6,095 bases of DNA, taken from Acidobacteriaceae bacterium (lineage in GTDB: Bacteria; Acidobacteriota; Terriglobia; Terriglobales; Acidobacteriaceae). A program made the translations under genes and the position numbers. This document shows, piece by piece, positions 1 through 5,160 of this stretch (positions are counted from its first letter, which is position 1; each line of letters opens with the position of its first letter). Where the stretch lies: the NCBI GenBank assembly GCA_030040395.1, contig JASHTU010000529.1, forward strand, positions 1 to 6,095, given 5' to 3'. Below the pieces are notes generated by a model. It searched no databases. It saw only the letters and a list, made by a program, of their open reading frames with translations, and was not told where the DNA came from.

Positions 1-1069
1 GCTTTCGCTGCCCACGGATTTCTCCGCGCGCATCGCCCGCGACACCCAGATTTATCTCGAACAGGAGACCGGCGTCACCCGCGTCATCGATCCCTGGGCC
101 GGTTCGTATTACGTCGAGCGTCTGACCCACGAGTTGATGCATGCGGCCTGGGCGCACATCGAGGAGATCGAAGCCCTGGGCGGCATGGCGCGGGCCATTG
201 AAACCGGTATGCCCAAGATGCGCATTGAAGAGGCCGCCGCGCGCCGCCAGGCGCGCATCGACACGGGACGCGACGTGATTGTGGGCGTCAACGCCTATAT
301 CGCGCCCGAGGAGCCAGAAATTCCGACCCTCGATATTGACAACCGGGCAGTGCGCAAAGCTCAAATCGAGCGGCTCGAACAACTGCGCCGCCAACGCGAC
401 GTGGCCGCTGTCCGCGCCTCGCTCATCGAACTCGAGCGCTCGGCCGCATCCGGCCAGGGCAACTTGCTCGACTGCGCCGCGGATGCAGCGCGCAAACGCG
501 CCACGCTGGGCGAGATTTCTTTGGCGCTTGAAAACGTGTGGGGTCGCTACGAGGCCACGTCGTGCGCCGCCTCGGGCGTCTACTCCGCGGAGAGCGCCGG
601 CGCGGAAGAGTTCAAAGAGGCGCGGCGCATGGTGGGGGAGTTCGAAGAAATCGAGGGCCGCCGCCCCCGCGTCCTCATCGCCAAAATGGGCCAGGACGGT
701 CATGACCGCGGCGCCAAGGTCATCGCCACGGGGTTTGCCGACATCGGCTTCGACGTGGATATCGGCCCGCTCTTCCAGACCCCGCATGAAGTGGCGCGAT
801 TCGCCGTCGAGAGCGATGTCCACGCCGTGGGCGTCTCGTCCCTGGCCGCCGCCCACAAGACGCTGGTCCCCCAGCTCATCGAAGAATTGCGCAAGCAAGG
901 CCGTAGCGAAATTCTCGTTATCGTGGGTGGCGTCATCCCGCCCCAGGACTACGCGTTTCTCCGCCAAGCAGGAGTCGCCGCCATCTTTGGTCCCGGCACG
1001 ATCGTTCCCGTGGCCGCGCAACAGATTCTCGGCCTCCTTTGCGCCGGCATGGTGGGAGGGCGAAACTGA
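1..1069 (+). CDS. scpA: Methylmalonyl-CoA mutase large subunit, C-terminal part (5' end outside window)
   Basis: Adenosylcobalamin-dependent cytoplasmic enzyme interconverting (R)-methylmalonyl-CoA and succinyl-CoA in propionate, odd-chain fatty acid and branched amino acid metabolism. The first full codon is at base 2; 355 residues are visible, about half of the usual ~710-730. The fragment opens in the end of the TIM-barrel catalytic domain, with the family signature VIDPWAGSYYVE near residues 31-42, then a linker. The C-terminal B12-binding domain runs from about residue 223: the DxHxxG motif appears as DGHDRG, whose His (bases 701-703, residue 234) is the expected lower axial ligand of cobalt. 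It is followed by GVSSLAAAH and VIVGGVIPP, the other conserved parts of the Rossmann-like fold. No frameshift or missing key residue is seen. It ends in TGA directly before meaB, which supports an operon. Whether this organism also has a separate small subunit gene cannot be seen. Identification is firm; the symbol (also mutB or mcm) is a naming choice. Confidence 0.96.
   Translation, partial: LSLPTDFSARIARDTQIYLEQETGVTRVIDPWAGSYYVERLTHELMHAAWAHIEEIEALGGMARAIETGMPKMRIEEAAARRQARIDTGRDVIVGVNAYIAPEEPEIPTLDIDNRAVRKAQIERLEQLRRQRDVAAVRASLIELERSAASGQGNLLDCAADAARKRATLGEISLALENVWGRYEATSCAASGVYSAESAGAEEFKEARRMVGEFEEIEGRRPRVLIAKMGQDGHDRGAKVIATGFADIGFDVDIGPLFQTPHEVARFAVESDVHAVGVSSLAAAHKTLVPQLIEELRKQGRSEILVIVGGVIPPQDYAFLRQAGVAAIFGPGTIVPVAAQQILGLLCAGMVGGRN
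1054..1059 (+). promoter_or_regulatory. Ribosome binding site for meaB (TTG start)
   Basis: GGGAGG lies inside the last codons of the mutase gene, 10 bases before the TTG at 1070. The mutase TGA sits directly before that TTG, and the next in-frame start-type codon is about 60 codons further on. This site therefore decides the TTG start and suggests translation coupled to the end of the mutase gene. Confidence 0.7.
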
Positions 1070-2125
1070 TTGACCGTTGCGACCCAAACCGCGCCTCACC
1101 CCAGCGCCGCATCCGCTGCTTCCGAAACTCAACGTCCCGGGCGGCTCTCGCGCGACGATTATCTGCGTGGCATCCTCGACGGCGATCGCAGAGTTCTGGC
1201 CCGCGCCATCACTCTCATCGAGAGCTCCCGCCCGCGCGATCGCGAATTGGCCGAACAAATCGTCGAAGATTGCCTGCCGCATAGCGGCCAAGCCCTCCGC
1301 ATAGGCGTCACCGGAGTTCCCGGCGCGGGCAAGAGCAGCCTCATCGAGGCGCTGGGCCGGTGGCTGATCGCTCAGCCCGGCCAGAACCTCGCGGTGCTCG
1401 CCATCGATCCCAGCAGCCAGCTCTCCGGCGGCAGCATTCTCGGCGACAAGACGCGCATGAACCTGCTCTCGCAAAACGAACGCGCCTTCATCCGGCCTTC
1501 GCCCGCGCGCGACGCCTTCGGCGGGGTAGCCCAGCACACCCGCGAAGCCATCCTCCTCTGTGAAGCCGCCGGCTACCGCAACATCTTTGTCGAAACCGTG
1601 GGCGTGGGCCAGGCAGAAACTGCGGTGCGCGACATGGTGGATTTTTTTCTGCTCGTCGCCCTCGCTGGAGTCGGCGATGAGTTGCAAGGCATCAAGCGCG
1701 GCGCTATGGAGCTAGCCGATCTGGTGACCATCAACAAGGCCGACGACCCCAATCTTGTCGCCGCCGAGCGCGCCCGCGCCGACGCCGAAAACGCGCTGCG
1801 CTTCTTTCCGCGTTCTCAATCCGGCTGGACGCCTCGCGCCCTCGCCTGTTCCGCGCTCACCGGCGCCGGCGTTCCCGAACTGTGGACTTGCATCCAGGAA
1901 CATGCCGCCCTCACCGCCGCCAATGGCTGGCGGAGCCTTGCCCGCCGCGAGCAGGCCCGCCGCTGGATGCACGAGCTCGTCGAGCAGGAGTTGCGGCGGC
2001 GCTTCGCCGCGCACCCCAGCGTGCGCAGCCGCCTGACGACTCTCGAGCAGGATGTCCTCGAAGGGCGCACCCCGGCGTTCCGCGCCGCGCGCACGCTCCT
2101 CGAAATCTATTCCGGCGGCAAGTAG
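1070..2125 (+). CDS. meaB: MeaB/ArgK-type GTPase, methylmalonyl-CoA mutase chaperone
   Basis: G3E-class P-loop GTPase that loads adenosylcobalamin into methylmalonyl-CoA mutase and protects or reactivates it; older annotations call it LAO/AO transport system kinase (ArgK). The 351 residues fit the family. Visible motifs: Walker A GVPGAGKS at 82-89, AIDPSS at 111-116, GGSILGDKTRM at 120-130, IRPSPARDAFGG at 141-152, the switch region ETVGVGQAE at 175-183, GDELQGIKRG at 202-211, the guanine-specificity motif NKAD at 222-225 and SAL at 261-263. A helical C-terminal arm (about 290-351), used for dimerisation in characterised MeaB proteins, is present. The first ~25 residues are Ala/Ser/Thr/Pro-rich and probably flexible. 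Start is the TTG directly after the mutase TGA, with GGGAGG 10 bases upstream. Cotranscription with the mutase is the expected arrangement for this chaperone and its client. All GTPase motifs are intact, so it should be active. Confidence 0.96.
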   Translation: MTVATQTAPHPSAASAASETQRPGRLSRDDYLRGILDGDRRVLARAITLIESSRPRDRELAEQIVEDCLPHSGQALRIGVTGVPGAGKSSLIEALGRWLIAQPGQNLAVLAIDPSSQLSGGSILGDKTRMNLLSQNERAFIRPSPARDAFGGVAQHTREAILLCEAAGYRNIFVETVGVGQAETAVRDMVDFFLLVALAGVGDELQGIKRGAMELADLVTINKADDPNLVAAERARADAENALRFFPRSQSGWTPRALACSALTGAGVPELWTCIQEHAALTAANGWRSLARREQARRWMHELVEQELRRRFAAHPSVRSRLTTLEQDVLEGRTPAFRAARTLLEIYSGGK

Positions 2126-2255
2126 CGCGAAGTTCCGCAGTCGCCAAAGCCCCGCCGACAAACATCAGAAATGCTATCGGACCAAGCTTCCGGAAAAACC
2201 TTCGCGCCGTCGCGATTGGTCACGTAGACTGGCAATGTCGGAGCGCTCGGAAGTC

Positions 2256-2283
2256 TGCGCCGGCCAACGCCGTTTCCGGCGCA
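2256..2283 (+). repeat. Perfect 8-bp inverted repeat (hairpin) ahead of the DinB-like gene
   Basis: TGCGCCGG (2256-2263) and CCGGCGCA (2276-2283) are exact reverse complements separated by 12 bases. The right arm ends five bases before the Shine-Dalgarno GAGGAG of the next gene. No T-run follows, so it does not look like an intrinsic terminator. It could be a 5'-UTR stem affecting translation, a protein site, or a chance product of GC-rich sequence. The rest of the 175-base spacer 2126-2300 shows no gene and no promoter I trust. Confidence 0.4.
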
Positions 2284-2288
2284 ATCTC

Positions 2289-2294
2289 GAGGAG
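2289..2294 (+). promoter_or_regulatory. Ribosome binding site fixing the DinB-like start
   Basis: GAGGAG lies six bases before the ATG at 2301. The reading frame is open much further upstream, back into meaB, so this strong site is what selects 2301 over the in-frame ATG at 2235, which has no comparable site. Confidence 0.8.
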
Positions 2295-2300
2295 AATGCG

Positions 2301-2783
2301 ATGAGCCAAGCCAATCCCTATGAGAAGTTTCTCGACGGCCGCTCCGTCGAATCCATCTTGGCCGCCACGCCCGCAGCGCTTACCTCCGCATTTGCCGCGT
2401 TTGGCGAGCGCGCGGACACGCCGCCCGCGCCTGGCAAATGGAGTCCGGCCAAGATCGCCTGCCATCTGGCCGACTGTGAGTTGGTCTTCGCCTTTCGCCT
2501 GCGCCAGATCATGGCCGAGGACGCGCCCACGCTTCAACCCTTCGACCAGGAAAGATGGGCGACGCAGTATAATGGCGTCCCCGCCGCCCAGGCGCTTGCA
2601 GTCTTCTCCGCCTTGCGTCAATGGAACCTGCGCCTGATAGGGTCGGCTCTGCCCTCCGCCGCCGCTAGGCCCGCCACGCATCCCGAGCGTGGCGCCTTGA
2701 CCTTCGCCTCCATCGTTGAAACCATGGCCGGCCATGACCTCAACCACTTAGGCCAATTGCAGAAAATCGCTGCCGCGCCCTAG
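2301..2783 (+). CDS. DinB/YfiT-like four-helix-bundle protein, putative metal-dependent
   Basis: A 160-residue protein, normal for the DinB/YfiT-like fold. Hallmarks: GKWSPAKIACHLADCE at 45-60, the family pattern at the end of the first helix pair, and MAGHDLNHLGQLQ at 142-154 near the C-terminus. The three histidines H55, H145 and H149 sit where the family places its metal-binding triad (usually Ni or Zn). FDQERWA at 81-87 matches the loop often seen between helices 2 and 3. The superfamily includes mycothiol- and bacillithiol-dependent transferases and many uncharacterised members, so metal binding is likely but the substrate is unknown. No signal peptide or membrane segment is seen; cytoplasmic. 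Despite the name there is no sign of a DNA-damage role here. It is 175 bases downstream of meaB on the same strand and may be separately expressed. Its stop codon overlaps that of the convergent gene. Confidence 0.88.
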   Translation: MSQANPYEKFLDGRSVESILAATPAALTSAFAAFGERADTPPAPGKWSPAKIACHLADCELVFAFRLRQIMAEDAPTLQPFDQERWATQYNGVPAAQALAVFSALRQWNLRLIGSALPSAAARPATHPERGALTFASIVETMAGHDLNHLGQLQKIAAAP

Positions 2784-3463
2784 CCTTTTGTCGCCACGCT
2801 CGCAGCGGCTCCCTCCGGAAGCCCGGGAGCCCTCTGCGCCGGTTCCATCGTCCCCGTCATGGCGTAATAAATCACCCGCGCCGTGGCGTCCTCGTCCTCA
2901 TGGGAGCGGATCATCAAATCGTAAAGCTGCGGGCTGCACCAGTTTTTTCTGAAGCGCTGCTGCAGGTACTTGGCGCGCTCTCCGTCCACCTTTCGCAGCC
3001 GCTGCTCCACGTTGGCGCCCGGTTCCAGGCGCTTGCGCAGCCGCAGAATGCGCTCGCGGAGGGGCGCGTAAACAAACACGTGGAAAACATCCGGCCGGTG
3101 CGCCAGAATGCACTGCGCACCGCGGCCCACAATCACGCAACTGCCCCCGGTGTAAGCCTCCAGAATGATCCTGTGCGTCAGCTCGTTCATCTCCCGGGCG
3201 TCGAAAATATCCGTCTCCTCCAGCGGCCGGCCGGCGGCCATGGCCACGCCACGGATGGCTTCCTCGTTCAGCTGCCGCAGCCATGAGTCTACGTGCTCGT
3301 CGTAGTGGCGCACCACGCGCGAATCCACCCGCGCCGCGTGTGCAATGGCGGTGATGATCTCGTTGTCCATCAACTTCCAGCCCAGCCATCCGGCAACGGT
3401 GTTGGCAATCCGTCCCCCGCCGCTTCCAAACTCCCTTGAAACCGTCAAAGCCCGGTAGTTCAC
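2780..3463 (-). CDS. Cytidylate kinase-like family protein (Cytidylate_kin2 type)
   Basis: A 227-residue cytoplasmic P-loop protein related to CMP kinase. The N-terminal beta strand and nucleotide loop read ALTVSREFGSGGGRIA at residues 5-20. Later features typical of this subfamily are VIVGRGAQCIL (110-120), HVFVYAPLRERILRLRKR (128-145, LID-like and Arg-rich), VDGERAKYLQQRFRKNW (159-175) and LYDLMIRS (180-187). The P-loop lacks the classical GK[S/T]: the Lys position holds Arg, as in many members of this subfamily, so true CMP kinase activity is uncertain. The last ~25 residues are Ala/Gly/Pro-rich and probably flexible. Start: the GTG at 3463-3461 has GGGAGG (3475-3470) six bases upstream. 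The ATG at 3469 touches that site with zero spacing and would add only two residues; a TTG at 3538 has no site. The stop codon (TAG, 2782-2780) overlaps that of the DinB-like gene. Canonical CMP kinase (cmk) is a different family branch. Confidence 0.87.
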   Translation of the reverse strand: MNYRALTVSREFGSGGGRIANTVAGWLGWKLMDNEIITAIAHAARVDSRVVRHYDEHVDSWLRQLNEEAIRGVAMAAGRPLEETDIFDAREMNELTHRIILEAYTGGSCVIVGRGAQCILAHRPDVFHVFVYAPLRERILRLRKRLEPGANVEQRLRKVDGERAKYLQQRFRKNWCSPQLYDLMIRSHEDEDATARVIYYAMTGTMEPAQRAPGLPEGAAASVATKG

Positions 3464-3469
3464 CTTCAT

Positions 3470-3475
3470 CCTCCC
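3470..3475 (-). promoter_or_regulatory. Ribosome binding site favouring a GTG start for the kinase-like gene
   Basis: On the minus strand GGGAGG directly abuts ATG-AAG-GTG. Spacing is 0 to the ATG but 6 to the GTG, so the GTG is the better-placed start even though an ATG is available two codons earlier. The difference in protein is only two residues. Confidence 0.6.
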
Positions 3476-3687
3476 GCGGCGCCACTTCGCTGCCCGCAAA
3501 AATCCCAACCAAGGAATATACTCCGCCCGCGTCGCCAAAGATGTGATCTGGCGCTCACTGCGCAGACCGTTTCGGCGGCGGTTCTATACGCCGGCCGCGC
3601 GCCGTTTTTTGACCATCCCCTGACGTACACTGACTTTGTGCACCGGGCGCAATTTTTCTCCGCCGGCGACAGAGAACCACTTGTGTC

Positions 3688-3694
3688 GAGGAGG
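3688..3694 (+). promoter_or_regulatory. Ribosome binding site for the ATP-grasp gene
   Basis: GAGGAGG lies nine bases before the GTG at 3704. A GTG at 3638 in the same frame has no such site and would add 22 residues ahead of the first beta strand, so 3704 is chosen. Confidence 0.75.
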
Positions 3695-3703
3695 CTCGCG
3701 CGT

Positions 3704-4987
3704 GTGAAGACCATCGGCATCCTCTTCGGCATCGAAAACAGCTTTCCCGGCGCGCTGGCTGAACGCATCAATGCGCGCCGTGCCGACGGCATCCGGGCCG
3801 AGTTTGTCCTTTCCGGCGCCGTGCACCTGGACCGGAGCCCTCGCGACGCGGCTATCCCTCGCTACGCGGTCATCCTTGACTGCATCTCCCACGAGATCCC
3901 CCTCTACCGCGCTCTTTTGAAGTACGCCGCGCTCCACGGCACGGTGGTCGTCAACAACCCCTTCTGGCAATCCGCTGATGACAAGTTTTTCAATTGCGCC
4001 CTGGCCGCCCGACTTGGCGTAGCTGCCCCGCCCACCGTGTTCCTGCCGCACAAGGAGCATCCCGGCGAAACCACCGCCCGCTCCATGCGCAATCTCGAGT
4101 TTCCCCTCGACTGGGACGGCGTCTTCGCCTATGTCGGCGAGCATGGCTTCCTCAAACCCATCGACGGCGGCGGCTGGCGCGACGTGGAACAGGTGCGCAA
4201 TCGCGAAGAATTCTTCCGCGCCTACGATGGCTTCCGCGACCTGTGCATGATGTACCAGAAAGCGGTCAATTTCACTGAGTATTACCGCTGCTTCGTCGTG
4301 GGCCAGAAGAAAGTCCGCACCATGCCCTACGATCCGCTCCGGCCTCACCCCGAGCGCTACCTCGAAGCCGCTCCCCGCGGCGCGGCGGCAAGAAAGCTGC
4401 TCCAGCGCACCGAGCAGGGCGCCCTCACCCTCTGCCGTGCCCTCGGCTACGACCTCAACACCGTCGAGTTCGCCGTAGAAAACGGAGTTCCCTACGCCAT
4501 CGACTTCATGAACCCCGTGCCCGACGCCGATCTGCACTCGGTGGGCGCGGCCCACTTTGAGTGGATTGTGGCTCAGGTGGCCGGCATGCTCATTGCCACG
4601 GCTCGCAAGGCGCCGCAGCCGCCGGAACTGCGTTGGTCGGCCTTTCTGGGCGCGGTTCCGCCGCCCGCAAATCCGCCGCGCGCGGCGAAAAATGTGGCGC
4701 CGCCGAAGCCACCCTCGAAACCCGCCGTCGCGAAAGCTAAACCCGCCAGGCCGAAACCCATATCAACGCTGGCCGGTGAAGAAGACCAGCCCGCCGCAAG
4801 GGCCGAGCCCACGGGTAGCATCGCGGCCGCGGTTTCAGGCAATGACGCGCTCGCTGAAGACACCATCGAAACCGTGGAGCTGCCGGGCGGGGAAGAGCCG
4901 CAAATCGGCACCCAACCGGACACCACCGCCGGCACTGAATTTGCGATGGATACAAAGGAAACCGGCGTCAGAAAGGATCCAAACTGA
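3704..4987 (+). CDS. ATP-grasp ligase-like protein with long low-complexity C-terminal tail
   Basis: A 427-residue cytoplasmic protein that I recognise as ATP-grasp fold but cannot assign to a reaction. It opens with KTIGILFGIENSFP (residues 2-15), a Rossmann-like preATP-grasp strand. VVVNNPFW (81-88) and DDKFFNCALAARLGVAAPPT (92-111) match the usual D/P-rich entry to the ATP-grasp domain. FLKPIDGGGW (149-158) carries the likely ATP-binding Lys151 and a glycine loop. MYQKAV then EYYRCFVVGQKKVRTM (192-207) resembles the adenine pocket and the following strand pair. LNTVEFAVENG (251-261) and YAIDFMNPVPD (264-274) carry the acidic and Asn residues (E255, D267, N270) that normally bind Mg-ATP. 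The core ends near residue 300. Residues about 318-352 are Pro/Ala/Lys-rich and basic; about 359-398 are acidic; the whole tail looks disordered. Such folds form carboxylate-amine or carboxylate-thiol bonds (glutathione synthetase and RimK relatives). No obvious partner gene is adjacent. GTG start chosen by GAGGAGG. Confidence 0.8.
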   Translation: MKTIGILFGIENSFPGALAERINARRADGIRAEFVLSGAVHLDRSPRDAAIPRYAVILDCISHEIPLYRALLKYAALHGTVVVNNPFWQSADDKFFNCALAARLGVAAPPTVFLPHKEHPGETTARSMRNLEFPLDWDGVFAYVGEHGFLKPIDGGGWRDVEQVRNREEFFRAYDGFRDLCMMYQKAVNFTEYYRCFVVGQKKVRTMPYDPLRPHPERYLEAAPRGAAARKLLQRTEQGALTLCRALGYDLNTVEFAVENGVPYAIDFMNPVPDADLHSVGAAHFEWIVAQVAGMLIATARKAPQPPELRWSAFLGAVPPPANPPRAAKNVAPPKPPSKPAVAKAKPARPKPISTLAGEEDQPAARAEPTGSIAAAVSGNDALAEDTIETVELPGGEEPQIGTQPDTTAGTEFAMDTKETGVRKDPN

Positions 4988-5077
4988 TCACGCCGGTTGT
5001 CATCGTCGTGAGCGGTCGGCGCCCGCGCCACGGAAGCGCTCGCGGCAAGCCGTATTCCACCGCGTCTTTACGTTGCG

Positions 5078-5101
5078 GCAATTGCTCAAGTTTTGAGTTG
5101 C
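5078..5101. repeat. Inverted repeat with TTGC/GCAA half-sites upstream of the exporter
   Basis: CTCAA (5085-5089) and TTGAG (5093-5097) pair around a 3-base loop, and the flanking GCAA (5078-5081) and TTGC (5098-5101) also pair, with three unpaired bases (TTG) on the left. TTGC or GCAA occurs several times in this short, less GC-rich stretch, including the exact palindrome GCAATTGC (5078-5085). This could be an operator for a repressor of the exporter or a structured 5' leader. No strong -35/-10 pair was found in 4988-5160, and the first ~80 bases after the ATP-grasp stop show nothing I can name. Confidence 0.35.
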
Positions 5102-5127
5102 AAGCGTGACCCTCGAGGGTCGCGTTT
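5102..5127. promoter_or_regulatory. 26-bp near-palindrome with exact 14-bp core; operator or RNA hairpin
   Basis: GACCCTCGAGGGTC (5108-5121) is a perfect 14-bp palindrome. Symmetry continues outward to 5102/5127, with only the pairs 5107/5122 and 5104/5125 broken at DNA level; both would still be G-U pairs in RNA. As RNA it would make about 11 pairs around a UCGA loop. The right half contains GAGGG (5115-5119), which could be the ribosome binding site of the short leader ORF at 5128, so folding would hide it. As DNA it has the dyad symmetry expected of a TetR- or MarR-type operator, a common control of such exporters. Only three T residues follow, so it is a poor intrinsic terminator. Confidence 0.5.
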
Positions 5128-5157
5128 ATGGACTCCGTTTCCAAATTGGCGAGTTGA
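5128..5157 (+). CDS. Possible nine-codon leader ORF ahead of the exporter
   Basis: An ATG at 5128, with GAGGG eight bases upstream, opens a frame encoding MDSVSKLAS that ends in TGA at 5155-5157. Three bases separate this stop from the exporter ATG at 5161, and both are in the same frame. The exporter start has no clear ribosome binding site of its own (only a weak GAG at 5151-5153), so ribosomes ending the leader could restart there. Short ORFs with this spacing also arise by chance; the peptide resembles nothing I know. Confidence 0.35.
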   Translation: MDSVSKLAS

Positions 5158-5160
5158 AAG

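Larger units (their letters stand above)
3464..3703. promoter_or_regulatory. Divergent intergenic region between kinase-like and ATP-grasp genes
   Basis: This 240-base region must hold promoters for two divergent genes. For the minus-strand gene the best -10 candidate is TATATT at 3520-3515, about 50 bases before the start, but no good -35 lies at 16-18 bp. For the plus strand, TTGACC (3609-3614) resembles a -35 and TACACT (3626-3631) a -10, but they are only 11 bp apart and cannot be one promoter. A T6 run sits at 3605-3610. Individual promoter assignments are weak; only the need for promoters here is clear. Confidence 0.35.

Noticed and set aside
1..2125. The locus as a fused IcmF (isobutyryl-CoA mutase) gene
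   Set aside because: In IcmF the G domain lies between the B12 domain and the substrate domain. Here the order is catalytic domain then B12 domain, then a stop codon, then MeaB, as for separate methylmalonyl-CoA mutase and MeaB.
1712..2161. A 149-codon minus-strand frame opposite the 3' end of meaB
   Set aside because: Low-complexity Gly/Ala/Arg product with no family features; the opposite strand is the well-conserved MeaB C-terminal region.
2052..2300. Upstream extension of the DinB-like protein, from 2052 or from the ATG at 2235
   Set aside because: The added residues are Arg-rich with no family match, overlap meaB in the longest form, and have no ribosome binding site; ATG 2301 has GAGGAG at ideal spacing.
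3605..3631. TTGACC and TACACT as one sigma-70 promoter
   Set aside because: The spacing is only 11 bp, too short for a -35/-10 pair.
3638..3703. GTG at 3638 as start of the ATP-grasp protein
   Set aside because: No ribosome binding site precedes it and the extra 22 residues lie before the first predicted strand; GTG 3704 follows GAGGAGG.
3584..4555. A 323-codon open frame on the minus strand opposite the ATP-grasp gene
   Set aside because: It is the mirror of a strongly GC-biased real gene, has no recognisable domain, and the plus-strand frame has clear ATP-grasp motifs and a good ribosome binding site.
5102..5130. The palindrome as an intrinsic terminator of the ATP-grasp gene
   Set aside because: Only three T residues follow the stem and it lies about 115 bases after the stop codon; operator or leader hairpin is more likely.
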